Below are positions 8,832 to 16,378 of a stretch of 50,916 nt of DNA, piece by piece. Below the pieces are notes generated by a model. That model was not told the origin of the DNA and searched no databases. It worked only from the letters and a program-made list of their open reading frames with translations. The stretch comes from a virus. The stretch is from the IMG/VR virus record IMGVR_UViG_3300021420_000008, positions 1 to 50,916 of that record; one strand, written 5' to 3'. Each line of letters begins with the position of its first letter. Position 1 is the stretch's first letter. Both the position numbers and the translations under genes were made by a program.

Positions 8832-10153
8832 AGATCCTCATCGTCGATCCAGCCTCGGCTGGCCTGAATTTCGCCCTTCGCTGCCAATGGGCGGGGCATG
8901 AGGTTAAGCTCTTCATTCCAAGGCTCTCGGAGGGCGAACTCTGCTTCGATGTGGGCGACGGCCTCGTGCCCAAGGTCCCGGAGTGGCAGCCGCACATGAA
9001 GTGGGCAGACCTGATCCTAGTAACAGGCAACGATAAGTACGTGAATGAGCTGGAGCCCTTCTTCCGCGAGGGATATCCCATTGTAGGTACGAATCGAGAG
9101 AGCGCTCAGCTGGAGCTGGATCGCGGAGTGGGGCAGGAAGCCCTTGAGAGTTGCGGCATCGACACCCTGGACTATGAGGAATTCACCTCCTATGAAAGAG
9201 CAATCGAATTTGTTAAGAAAGAGAAGAAGATCTATGTCTCCAAGCCCTGGGGAGGGGCGATTGACAAATCACTCAGCTACGTTCCCCAGTCCCGCGAAGA
9301 CCTCGTCTGCCGCCTCGAACGATGGAAGCAGGAGGGCCTTCGAGGCAAGTTCATCCTCCAGGAAAAGATCGACGGAACAGAGATGGCTGCGGGTACCTGG
9401 TTCGGGCCTGGAGGCTTTAGCCGCTATATCAACGAGACCTGGGAAGAGAAACGGTTCATGAACGACGGCTATGGGCCGAATACAGGGGAGATGGGCACGG
9501 TGCTGAGGTATACGAAGAAGTCCAAGCTCTTCGAGGAGGTTGTGAGGCCCCTAGAGCCTCGCCTTCAGGAATTGGGCTTCGTCGGCAACGTTGATGTGAG
9601 CTGCATGATCGACCGAAGCGGCCGCCCGTGGCCGATGGAATTCACCATGCGCTTCGGCTGGCCGGCCTTCAATCTCATGATGTCGCTACACCAGGGAGAT
9701 CCCGCAGAGTGGCTCCTTGCTCTGCTGGAGGGTCGCGACGTGCTCGAATGCTCCCGCAGCCTGTGCTGCGGCGTGCTGATGACCTTAGGCGATTACCCCT
9801 GGTGCAATTGGACTCACGATCAATGCTCTGAGTGGCCCATCAGGGGCCTCTCCGCGGAGGTGATGGATCATGTGGCACTCACTTGTGTTAAAATGGGCCG
9901 CGCTCCGACAGAAAGTGGCAGCCGCATCGAGGACAGGGATTGCCTCGTTACGGCTGGTTCTTACGTTCTGGTCGCCTACGGACAAGGAAGAACCGTCGAA
10001 GCTTCCCGACAAGCCGCCTATAAAGTAGCTGATCAGATCTCCTGGCCACCACACATCAACTTGAGGACCGACATTGGCTGTCGGCTGGAGAAGGGCTTGA
10101 AGGAGCTTCATCGCCACGGCTATGCAACGGATGTAGAGTACGATGGGAACTAA
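8828..10153 (+). CDS. PurD-like ATP-grasp ligase
   Basis: A 441-residue protein whose ATG overlaps the preceding stop (ATGA). It follows the plan of phosphoribosylamine-glycine ligase: an N-terminal nucleotide-like fold (MKILIVDPASAGLNFALRC), a GTNRESAQLELDR segment where PurD has GPTAGAAQLEGSK, an ATP-grasp domain with YVSKPWGG and QEKIDGTEMAAG, then GPNTGEMGT corresponding to PurD GPNTGGMG, and MEFTMRFGWPAF corresponding to EFNCRFGDPE. ATP-grasp enzymes join a carboxylate to an amine through an acyl phosphate. The first glycine-rich loop of PurD (GGREHA) is not conserved, so the substrates need not be phosphoribosylamine and glycine. It is placed among virion genes, not with nucleotide metabolism genes. 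Confidence 0.8.
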   Translation: MKILIVDPASAGLNFALRCQWAGHEVKLFIPRLSEGELCFDVGDGLVPKVPEWQPHMKWADLILVTGNDKYVNELEPFFREGYPIVGTNRESAQLELDRGVGQEALESCGIDTLDYEEFTSYERAIEFVKKEKKIYVSKPWGGAIDKSLSYVPQSREDLVCRLERWKQEGLRGKFILQEKIDGTEMAAGTWFGPGGFSRYINETWEEKRFMNDGYGPNTGEMGTVLRYTKKSKLFEEVVRPLEPRLQELGFVGNVDVSCMIDRSGRPWPMEFTMRFGWPAFNLMMSLHQGDPAEWLLALLEGRDVLECSRSLCCGVLMTLGDYPWCNWTHDQCSEWPIRGLSAEVMDHVALTCVKMGRAPTESGSRIEDRDCLVTAGSYVLVAYGQGRTVEASRQAAYKVADQISWPPHINLRTDIGCRLEKGLKELHRHGYATDVEYDGN

Positions 10154-10529
10154 TAATCCGCAAAGCGAAGCCGACTCCCTCATTCTCGGGGACTGGAACG
10201 CTATCTGCTTCCGTTGCGGATCGAAGTTCAAAGCCTCGGCGATGCAGAAGAATTGGCAGGGTTATTACACTTGCCGACGCTGCTGGGAGCCGAGGCAGCC
10301 CCAAGATTTCGCTACCGGCATCAAGGAGATCACCACTCCCCCTTGGACTCAGCCACCTCCGGCCGATTCCTTCGTCGTCTTCTGCGGTCCCAACGATCGT
10401 ACAGCGATTCCCGGTTACGCTATTCCCGGCTGTGTGAGGCCTGGTTTTATCGATGCTGCGTGGATAGGTAACTTCACTCCCCTGGGTGAGATCTATCCCT
10501 ACATCCCCTCTGCTCTCGTGGAGCGCTAG
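10143..10529 (+). CDS. Phage zinc-ribbon protein next to tailspike
   Basis: A 128-residue protein overlapping the end of the PurD-like gene by 11 bases. Residues 18-50 contain DWNAICFRCGSKFK, then YYTCRRCWEPRQPQDF, giving two CxxC pairs 20 residues apart, a zinc ribbon. The same combination with WEPR and PQDF occurs in a family of small phage proteins usually found beside tail or fibre genes. The C-terminal half is Pro/Gly-rich (IPGYAIPGCVRPGF). It ends directly against the tailspike start. Its function is not known; a structural or chaperone role in tail assembly is a guess. Confidence 0.7.
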   Translation: MGTNNPQSEADSLILGDWNAICFRCGSKFKASAMQKNWQGYYTCRRCWEPRQPQDFATGIKEITTPPWTQPPPADSFVVFCGPNDRTAIPGYAIPGCVRPGFIDAAWIGNFTPLGEIYPYIPSALVER

Positions 10530-12377
10530 ATGACTAGTAATGACACCACCTTCGTCCAAAATCAGTTACCTGTCATCAACGCTGCTTGGCTTAATGATGT
10601 AGGCGCCGCCGTCTGGGGCGGAATCGGTGCGGGGAGAGGCGGGGCACCGCCTACGACTCCAGCGCAGGTTAAGGCTAATCTCGCCATCACTGCAGGCGAT
10701 GCTGCATTCGTCCCGCAGGGACCGAGCGCTGTTGCAACCACAGTGAATGGTGCGCTGATTCAGGTCGTGAGTGCCTTTAACGACTTATCGGCTGCACAGC
10801 AAGCTGACGTCATGGCCGGTACTCTGTTGCTAGACTGCTCCGCGGGGCTTCAGAGCAAATTCAACTGGGCTTCCACCAACGCCGGGGCGGTGTATGTGCC
10901 GCCCTATGCTTATCGATGTGCCTCAGGGATCTCCGTTCTCGGCCAGGCTTCGGTGTACTCAACTGGCTTTCAGCCGACCAATCCACCAAGCGGCTGCCGG
11001 TTCGTATTCGACCTTGCTGTCGCAACCTGCGTCACGATGGGTGGAGCTACATCAACTGATCAATCCTGCTCCCTTAAGGGAGTGAGCATCCTCCGTGCTG
11101 CGGGAGCTATCCCGGCCGGCTCGATCGGGCTGATGGTGCAGAACGTTTATGCAACTACGGTTGAGGACGTCGCCGTGATGCGTCACTCGATCGCAATTAA
11201 CTTCAAGATGAATGCGACGGGGACAGCAGGCATCAGCTGCATGATCGATCGCTTGTGGACCGGAGCAATTTCAGATTGTCATGCTGTGTTCGATTCATGG
11301 CCGGAGGCACGCTTCAACCAGTGCCGCTTCGGGATGAACGGAGCCGGCGACCTCGCGGGGAATGAGTATATTCGGATCCAGGGTGGTACCTCGAACGCCG
11401 CTGGAGGCCCTGATACGCTCACCTGGGTCAATTGCCAGTTCAACCAGGGCGCCAATTCGATGACGAACTGGATGAGCTTCAAGAACTTCCTTGTGGGAAG
11501 CTCGTCGGTTGGAGGACTCTATTCGTTCGACACCTGCTACATCGAGGACAATGTTCACGGAATCTTCTCTGACGCTACGTGGGTCACTAGTAACGGAGCG
11601 TTTGCTGGGATTCTGCAATTCATGTTCGTGAACTGCGTGTTCAATCCGAATACCAACACGTTCCAGTTCTTGAACTTGAACGCCGGTACGCAGATCAACA
11701 ACATGACGATCGCAGACAGTCAGATCAAGTGCGCGTTCACCTACGCTGGAACAGCACAGATCAACACGCTGACTGTCACCAACACTCAATTCCTGGGCGC
11801 CGTGAATCTAGCCGGCATCAGCAATTCGGTGGCGGTGTTAGGAGATAACACCTACGGTAATGGTCTAACGCTGTCTGGGTCGTGGGGTGGCTGCCTCAGT
11901 GTGATTGGTGGAGGCATTACCAGCGGCGTGCTGAGTAACACTGCTACCGGGACGGTGAAGATCGATGTTGCGCCCTACAACTCGCTCCTGGCCTACACTC
12001 CCACCCTCGCCTTCGGTGGAGTTTTCCTCCCCTCAGGCCAGTACACCACCAAGGTAGGCGCGTATCAGGTTCTGGGCAACAGGGTAACTGGCCAGGGAAT
12101 GATCACCCTCAATAGCATTGCTGGTGCAGCAGGTGCCGCAACGCTCGAGGGCCTCCCATTCGCGCCTAATGGTGCTCCCTATGGCGGAGGTGGCGGCGGG
12201 ATGATTAACTTCGCCACGAACATGATTGCGCTAAGCGCCGCTCCGATGATGCTCTCAATCGCAGCGGGGACACAGTTCAACATCTACCAAATGTCAACCA
12301 CGGGGCTAACCGCAGTCACCGCTGGTAACTTCTCCGCCACCAGCACAATTCACTTCACTTTCGAATACTTCATGTGA
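10530..12377 (+). CDS. Tailspike, right-handed beta-helix
   Basis: A 615-residue protein starting directly at the base after the previous stop. The N-terminal 50 residues (FVQNQLPVINAAWLNDVGAA) resemble virion-anchoring heads of podovirus tailspikes. From residue 110 on, the sequence runs in short strands with many Asn, Thr, Gly and Val residues and turns such as SCSLKGVSILRAAG and NCQFNQGANS, as in pectate-lyase-like parallel beta-helices. The last 130 residues (from FGGVFLPSGQYT) form a separate C-terminal domain ending TIHFTFEYFM. Such proteins bind and often degrade surface polysaccharide. Catalytic residues cannot be assigned from sequence alone. Confidence 0.8.
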   Translation: MTSNDTTFVQNQLPVINAAWLNDVGAAVWGGIGAGRGGAPPTTPAQVKANLAITAGDAAFVPQGPSAVATTVNGALIQVVSAFNDLSAAQQADVMAGTLLLDCSAGLQSKFNWASTNAGAVYVPPYAYRCASGISVLGQASVYSTGFQPTNPPSGCRFVFDLAVATCVTMGGATSTDQSCSLKGVSILRAAGAIPAGSIGLMVQNVYATTVEDVAVMRHSIAINFKMNATGTAGISCMIDRLWTGAISDCHAVFDSWPEARFNQCRFGMNGAGDLAGNEYIRIQGGTSNAAGGPDTLTWVNCQFNQGANSMTNWMSFKNFLVGSSSVGGLYSFDTCYIEDNVHGIFSDATWVTSNGAFAGILQFMFVNCVFNPNTNTFQFLNLNAGTQINNMTIADSQIKCAFTYAGTAQINTLTVTNTQFLGAVNLAGISNSVAVLGDNTYGNGLTLSGSWGGCLSVIGGGITSGVLSNTATGTVKIDVAPYNSLLAYTPTLAFGGVFLPSGQYTTKVGAYQVLGNRVTGQGMITLNSIAGAAGAATLEGLPFAPNGAPYGGGGGGMINFATNMIALSAAPMMLSIAAGTQFNIYQMSTTGLTAVTAGNFSATSTIHFTFEYFM

Positions 12378-12386
12378 GGGCCAAAG

Positions 12387-12587
12387 ATGAAGGGCCAATT
12401 CAAGAACGCTCCCGGCAGCAATCACGAGCCTCCCGCTCATCTCGATCTCTATTGGCACCCTCCGCGCAGCAAGATCTCGATCAAGGTTGGAGAGCTGCAT
12501 GATGGGATTGCAGAGATCTATGAGGGAATGCCTCAGGCTGCCATCGATGCCTTTATCGTGAAGGGGACCGAGATTGCGGATAGCTAA
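12387..12587 (+). CDS. Small unknown protein after tailspike
   Basis: A 66-residue protein with GAGGG upstream of the ATG at a suitable distance. It has a Pro/His-rich start (NHEPPAHLDLYWHPP) and an acidic helical C-terminal half (GIAEIYEGMPQAAIDAFIVK). No Cys, membrane segment or known motif. It lies between the tailspike and the lysis cassette and overlaps the next small gene by 14 bases. I do not recognise a family. Confidence 0.6.
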   Translation: MKGQFKNAPGSNHEPPAHLDLYWHPPRSKISIKVGELHDGIAEIYEGMPQAAIDAFIVKGTEIADS

Positions 12588-12789
12588 GACTACGATTGAG
12601 AATGCGAAGCAAAAATACTTGGCTCGCCCCGTCTATCGGACGATCTCCAAGACAAAACCGATGGCCCTCGCTGTCGCCTTCGCCGTGCACGCTCCGGCGC
12701 CGAAAGCAGCAGTGGAGATCGATCACTACGAGCGACATCGCATCCAGTGGATGAAGCGCGATCGCAACGGAGAGATAGTGCCAAGATGA
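12574..12789 (+). CDS. Small basic unknown protein before lysis cassette
   Basis: A 71-residue Lys/Arg-rich frame. Its stop overlaps the ATG of the next gene as ATGA at 12786-12789, which supports it as a coupled gene. The start is uncertain: TTG at 12574 overlaps the preceding gene, and the first in-frame ATG is at 12661, which would leave 42 residues. The middle is hydrophobic (MALAVAFAVHAPAPKAAV) and the end is charged (HYERHRIQWMKRDRNG). Function unknown. Confidence 0.5.
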   Translation: MRIAKTTIENAKQKYLARPVYRTISKTKPMALAVAFAVHAPAPKAAVEIDHYERHRIQWMKRDRNGEIVPR

Positions 12790-13088
12790 CTGTCAGCGAT
12801 TGGGCTCAGGTCATCGGAGTCATCGTTGCAATCGCTGGCCTGATCGGTGGCGTGGTAGGGTGGATGCTGCGGCAACTGTGGGGCGCGGTGAAGGAGCTAA
12901 CGAGTGATGTATCGAAGCTGCAGCAATCCCTCCCCGGAGTCTATGTGAGGAAGGATGAGATGCAGAAGATGGAGGATAGAATTGCTACCGAAATCCGTGG
13001 AGTAGGTCATACTCTTGAGCGGCATATGGAGAATTCTACTCGGCTATGGGTTAATAGCCGGATGAACCCGATGGATCCGGAGAGCTGA
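12786..13088 (+). CDS. Membrane-anchored coiled-coil protein of the lysis cassette
   Basis: About 100 residues from the ATG at 12786. One N-terminal membrane segment (VIGVIVAIAGLIGGVVGWML, residues 8-27) is followed by a helical region of coiled-coil type (LTSDVSKLQQSL, then KDEMQKMEDRIATEI). The layout resembles small phage membrane proteins encoded beside endolysins, which may be holins, antiholins or pinholin-like proteins; another candidate holin lies at 13852. It ends TGATG with the endolysin start. The role in lysis is inferred from topology and neighbours. Confidence 0.65.
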   Translation: MTVSDWAQVIGVIVAIAGLIGGVVGWMLRQLWGAVKELTSDVSKLQQSLPGVYVRKDEMQKMEDRIATEIRGVGHTLERHMENSTRLWVNSRMNPMDPES

Positions 13089-13855
13089 TGAGCCATCGTC
13101 CAGTACGTCATCAGGGCAAAGCGAATGCCCCCTTCCACGAGCTGGAAGACGGTACCTGCATTAGCCTAGATAATGTAGAGAGCAGCCGCAGTATTCGCCA
13201 TCACATGCAACATTGGATGCGCTGCGTTTACACCATCATTTCACCCAGCGGATTTCACACGATGTACAGTTTCCGCATGGAGGAATCGGTTTATCAAGAT
13301 TTTTCAAATCGACGCGATAACCCGGGGCTTCTTAGATATCTTCGCGACAATCTTTCCGGCTCACGCTTCTTAAAAGAATGGGTGGTTTCTATGACTCCAC
13401 AAGAATTCATCGACGCGATCTATCCGGCGGCTCAGCAATCAGCAAAGAAGACCGGAATTCCGGCCTCGTTCACTGTCGCGGAGGCGGCACTGGAGTCGGG
13501 GTGGGGCTCCTCGAAGCTGGCGCAGGAAGGGTTCAACCTCTTTGGGGTGAAGGCCGATCCGTCGTGGGAGGGAGCCGTCCTGTACATGAACACCAGGGAG
13601 TTTCTGAACGGCCACTGGATCATGCTCACCGCGAGCTGGCGCAAGTACGTTGATTGGCTGGGGGCGATAGCAGACCATGCAGACTTCCTGTTGAGCAATC
13701 CACGCTACGCTCCAGCGTTTGCAACGACCAACGGCATCGACTTTGCGAGTGCTGTTGCACAAGCAGGTTATGCGACGGATCCAGAATACGCGAGGAAGAT
13801 AACGCTGATTATACAAGAGCATAACTTAGAACAACTTGGTGGAGGCTCGGTATGA
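13088..13855 (+). CDS. Endolysin, FlgJ-type beta-N-acetylglucosaminidase
   Basis: A 255-residue protein. Residues 103-250 form a glucosaminidase domain: TPQEFIDAIYPAAQQSAKK, then ASFTVAEAALESGWGSSKLA with the catalytic Glu of the FlgJ/Atl family, NLFGVKADPSWEG, and a C-terminal helical part with ADHADFLLSNPRYAPAF. The enzyme cleaves the glycan strand of peptidoglycan. The first 101 residues are unusual: no signal peptide or membrane segment, but a separate region (SHRPVRHQGKANAPFHEL onward). An internal ATG at 13391 lies exactly at the domain border, so a shorter endolysin may also be made. Transport across the membrane would need the neighbouring holin. Confidence 0.85.
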   Translation: MSHRPVRHQGKANAPFHELEDGTCISLDNVESSRSIRHHMQHWMRCVYTIISPSGFHTMYSFRMEESVYQDFSNRRDNPGLLRYLRDNLSGSRFLKEWVVSMTPQEFIDAIYPAAQQSAKKTGIPASFTVAEAALESGWGSSKLAQEGFNLFGVKADPSWEGAVLYMNTREFLNGHWIMLTASWRKYVDWLGAIADHADFLLSNPRYAPAFATTNGIDFASAVAQAGYATDPEYARKITLIIQEHNLEQLGGGSV

Positions 13856-14118
13856 GTGCTTGGATGGCGAAGGCGTGGTTGCACCTACGGGGCGCGGTGC
13901 GGTCGTGGACAATCTGGTTCAACGGAGTGATAGCAGCGGGGCTTGCTCTTTTGCCTTCGTTGCAGGATTGGTTCCCCTCCCTCCAGGGCTACGTCCCGGC
14001 GAAAGCTTATCAATATGCTACCGTGGTGATTCTGGTAGGGAATTTCGCCCTGCGCTTTAAAACTAACAAGTCCCTCGCGGAGAAGGTTCTTCAACCCGTT
14101 CCCCCGGCGGCTCCGTGA
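13852..14118 (+). CDS. Holin-like small membrane protein
   Basis: An 88-residue protein overlapping the endolysin stop by ATGA. Two hydrophobic segments are visible: WTIWFNGVIAAGLALLPSL (residues 19-37) and YATVVILVGNFALRF (54-68), separated by a short loop with Pro and Gly, and the C-terminus is basic then Pro-rich (VLQPVPPAAP). The size, the two segments and the place between endolysin and Rz fit a holin that forms the membrane lesion at the end of infection. This is inferred from topology and neighbours. Confidence 0.7.
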   Translation: MSAWMAKAWLHLRGAVRSWTIWFNGVIAAGLALLPSLQDWFPSLQGYVPAKAYQYATVVILVGNFALRFKTNKSLAEKVLQPVPPAAP

Positions 14119-14645
14119 CTCCGCTCATAGAAGCAGGCCTTGCCCTGCTGTTGGTCGCGATCTACAGCATCGCCTGTATGTTCGGGGGCTATGAGTTTGC
14201 GCAATCGAGGGCGGCGAAGCAGCAGGCAACTCTGGAGGCGAAGGCCACGACCAACACTCAAACGCTGGCTACCGCTAACGCTGTCGCCGCTGCTCCGATC
14301 ATCAAGTACATCGATCGTGTGCAAACTGTGACTCGCACCATTACCAAGGAGATCCCCCTTGTTCAAACGATCACATTACCTTCTCTCTGTCCTGAGCATC
14401 CTGCTGTGGTTTGTCCTGCTGCTATCACCGCTGCTGACCGCTTGCTCATCGATTCCGCCGCTCGTGGCATCGATCCCTCCGCCGGACCCAGTGCTGATGG
14501 CTCCCCCTATCCCGCTGGATCTCTTACCGCCAGCGTCGTTGCCAACTACGGCCGGTGCAATAGCTACATCGCCCAGCTCAAAGGACTCCAAGACTACGTC
14601 CACAGAGCACTAGAGGGACAGAAGCTGCTGTGCCCCAAGCCCTAG
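14115..14645 (+). CDS. Rz: Rz-like inner-membrane spanin
   Basis: A 176-residue protein starting at GTG with a GTGA overlap with the holin-like gene. It has an N-terminal membrane segment (AGLALLLVAIYSIACMFGGY) followed by a helical periplasmic region (SRAAKQQATLEAKATTNTQTL) and a C-terminal part with paired Cys (LPSLCPEHPAVVCPAA). In Gram-negative phages the i-spanin links to an outer-membrane lipoprotein to fuse the membranes after peptidoglycan loss. The identity is strongly supported by the lipoprotein frame embedded at 14359-14613. The stop codon overlaps the stop of a minus-strand gene. Confidence 0.85.
   Translation: MTPLIEAGLALLLVAIYSIACMFGGYEFAQSRAAKQQATLEAKATTNTQTLATANAVAAAPIIKYIDRVQTVTRTITKEIPLVQTITLPSLCPEHPAVVCPAAITAADRLLIDSAARGIDPSAGPSADGSPYPAGSLTASVVANYGRCNSYIAQLKGLQDYVHRALEGQKLLCPKP
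14359..14613 (+). CDS. Rz1: Rz1-like spanin lipoprotein, embedded in Rz
   Basis: An 84-residue frame lying entirely inside Rz in another phase. It starts at TTG with AAGGAGAT seven bases upstream (14346-14352). The N-terminus is a basic residue pair followed by a long hydrophobic signal (LLSVLSILLWFVLLLSPLLTAC), ending in the lipobox LLTAC with the lipidated Cys at residue 29. The mature protein is short and Pro-rich (SIPPPDPVLMAPPIPLDLLPP), as in Rz1 proteins, which act in the outer membrane as o-spanins. Embedded Rz/Rz1 pairs are well known from lambda-like phages. Confidence 0.85.
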   Translation: MFKRSHYLLSVLSILLWFVLLLSPLLTACSSIPPLVASIPPPDPVLMAPPIPLDLLPPASLPTTAGAIATSPSSKDSKTTSTEH

Positions 14646-14758
14646 CGATGGCCGTTGAACTGGCCGCACCTGAAGCACCTCGTGCGCACCAGGAAGTTGC
14701 GGAACTTGCATTTCTTGCACACCCACGTCGGTGGGGGCTTCCGCAGTGGGCTAGTCAC
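14642..14758 (-). CDS. 38-aa RanBP2-type zinc finger protein
   Basis: A minus-strand frame of 38 residues with GTG start. Residues 12-31 read WVCKKCKFRNFLVRTRCFRC, which fits the RanBP2-type (RBZ) zinc finger consensus W-x-C-x2-C-x3-N-x6-C-x2-C at every fixed position. The family binds zinc through the four Cys and in eukaryotes recognises single-stranded RNA or ubiquitin. The start lies in the last codons of the preceding gene (14751-14975) without a visible ribosome binding site, so translation would depend on coupling. The stop overlaps the Rz stop on the other strand. Gene status rests on the motif and on its place at the end of the early block. Confidence 0.6.
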   Translation of the reverse strand: MTSPLRKPPPTWVCKKCKFRNFLVRTRCFRCGQFNGHR

Positions 14759-14975
14759 TGGATTGCTGGGCCGTTAGCTTGCTGCTTTCCTTCCTTGCCC
14801 TCTCGTACATCACTCCCTCGATGAACCACTTAAAGGCCTCGGGCCTCTCCGCGTGGTAGGTGATGACATAGGCCTGCTGCCGGGCCTCACGCAGGCGGCA
14901 GAGCTCATCGAAGGCTTCCGCTAGTCCTCGGTCAATAGTCCTCGGGCCTTCAAGCAACGGGTCGCGTTCTTGCAT
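14751..14975 (-). CDS. Small helical charged protein
   Basis: A 74-residue protein from the ATG whose minus-strand upstream sequence holds GGAGAGGAGAA, a strong ribosome binding site. The frame extends further upstream but that part is Arg/Pro-rich and overlaps the HTH gene, so I do not include it. The protein is charged and helical (GLAEAFDELCRLREARQQAY, then GVMYERARKESSK), with no known motif. It follows the HTH gene and overlaps it by 55 bases. Function unknown. Confidence 0.65.
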   Translation of the reverse strand: MQERDPLLEGPRTIDRGLAEAFDELCRLREARQQAYVITYHAERPEAFKWFIEGVMYERARKESSKLTAQQSSD

Positions 14976-15157
14976 CGGTATTCTCCTCTCCGGAAAAGGG
15001 CCTTGTGAGTCTTGATTGTCGTGCGGCTGAGGCCGAGTCGCTGGCCGATCAGAGTGGGGCTGGTATGAAGGGAGAGGAAGGCGAAGACGCAGCAGTAGTG
15101 GAGGCCTTCTTCGCACACGAGACGCTCGAACAATGATGAACACGTTTTGCCGCTCAT
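14921..15157 (-). CDS. Small helix-turn-helix DNA-binding protein
   Basis: A 78-residue protein. Residues 32-55 read SPTLIGQRLGLSRTTIKTHK, a helix-turn-helix with the usual short turn, followed by a basic segment (ALFRRGEYRCKN). Three Cys lie in the first 25 residues (CSSLFERLVCEEGLHYCC). It is near the 3' end of the early block. Sequences resembling half of the putative operator (AACGTGAAC on the minus strand around its start and AACGTGTTCAT just inside) occur here, which could mean autoregulation; this is inference. It is a candidate for the unidentified regulator of the operator family. Confidence 0.65.
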   Translation of the reverse strand: MSGKTCSSLFERLVCEEGLHYCCVFAFLSLHTSPTLIGQRLGLSRTTIKTHKALFRRGEYRCKNATRCLKARGLLTED

Positions 15158-15163
15158 GCCGGT

Positions 15164-16378
15164 TCACGTTTTCTGCGTAGGCTCCGGATCCACTCCAACA
15201 TAGCGCAGTAGCCTCCCCTGCCCATTTATCTCCATCCGGACCTTCCCCAGCTGCAGCACTCCCATCAGGATCTGCTCGAACTCGTGGAAATTCGGGAACT
15301 GGTGGTGGATTTCATGATAGGCCTCTTCGTAAGTGCAGGTCCGATGTCGCTTCACGAATTCGACCAAGCGATCTGCTCCCATTGCGGCCTCATTCTTGCC
15401 AATCAGGGCAAAGACCTTCTCGAAGTCCGGCTCCACGCTGATCAGCATGCCATTGGCGTCCTCGAAGTCCTCAATCTCCAGCTGCATTGAGTCCCGTCGG
15501 GAGGCGGCCAGAATCATCGCGAGCTTACACAAGTGAGTTTGCTTCCTCGCCAGATAGTTCCGCATGATCGGTGAGCTGCACTCCGGGTACACCTTCTGCC
15601 ACAGATCCTCATACCAGATCTTCTCCCACTCTCTCGCTTCTGGCGTCTCCGTGAAGGGCCCCACGAGGTTGAGGCTGATATGCTCCAGATCACTGACGAG
15701 TGCCCTCCGCACCATCTCAAAGTCCTCCGCCGCGACCTCCTGGCTCGGATCATAGATCAGCCTCGCCTTCTCTTCTCGGTACACAAATATACAGCGTGAG
15801 GTAAAACCGCCCCCAACGGCAAGCCGCGGCATATTCTCTGCTATTGCGGGAGGAGTAGTGCAGCCCAGAAGGGTTATCCAGGGCGCTTCGACGATGTCCT
15901 TCCCATTCATCTTCGTGCTCTTGTCGAACCGTCTGCGACCATCCCACAAAGTGATGAAGAGGTTCACCATATCCCTGTCCTGCATGTTCAACAATAGCCC
16001 CAACTCGCTTGACACTAAGGTGATTGCCGACATCGGGTAGTGTTCGTCCTGATAGAGGAAGCTTTCGCAGCTCCCCGCAAAAGCTGTAACGAGCGACTGC
16101 CAGGTGATCGAATCTGGACCGAAATTGATTCCAGGCACTTCCCGCAACATGTCCAGCGCCAAATCGGCCGTAGAAGACTTGGTCACCACTCCCGGCGGAG
16201 CCACTAATATCACATAGAAAGACGGATACCATTTGAAGGTTCTTCGGTCGATCCAGACCTTTCGCCGCAGGGCTCCGCTGAGGGCGCATACCGCACTCCA
16301 AAAGTGCATAATGCCAGGGGCCTCAGTCACGGAGGCCCACTCGACATAGGTCTTCAACCAGTCCTCTAATTGTCTCAC
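15164..16378 (-). CDS. DUF3987-like P-loop protein, putative helicase
   Basis: A 404-residue protein starting at GTG in a GTGA overlap with the polymerase gene. The N-terminus (WLKTYVEWASVTEAPGIMHF, then SALSGALRRKVWID region) and the segment FYVILVAPPGVVTKSSTA form the start of a P-loop NTPase of the DUF3987 kind; the Walker A loop is degenerate, with Thr in place of the second Gly before Lys-Ser. Later WITLLGCTTPP and GGFTSRCIFVYREEK match conserved segments of this family. These proteins often sit next to phage polymerases and are thought to act as replicative helicases or primase-helicase relatives. The linkage with the polymerase supports a replication role. Confidence 0.7.
   Translation of the reverse strand: MRQLEDWLKTYVEWASVTEAPGIMHFWSAVCALSGALRRKVWIDRRTFKWYPSFYVILVAPPGVVTKSSTADLALDMLREVPGINFGPDSITWQSLVTAFAGSCESFLYQDEHYPMSAITLVSSELGLLLNMQDRDMVNLFITLWDGRRRFDKSTKMNGKDIVEAPWITLLGCTTPPAIAENMPRLAVGGGFTSRCIFVYREEKARLIYDPSQEVAAEDFEMVRRALVSDLEHISLNLVGPFTETPEAREWEKIWYEDLWQKVYPECSSPIMRNYLARKQTHLCKLAMILAASRRDSMQLEIEDFEDANGMLISVEPDFEKVFALIGKNEAAMGADRLVEFVKRHRTCTYEEAYHEIHHQFPNFHEFEQILMGVLQLGKVRMEINGQGRLLRYVGVDPEPTQKT

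Noticed and set aside
14630-14824. Plus-strand frame after Rz
   Set aside because: It lies opposite the zinc finger and the 74-aa gene, lacks a binding site and shows no known pattern.
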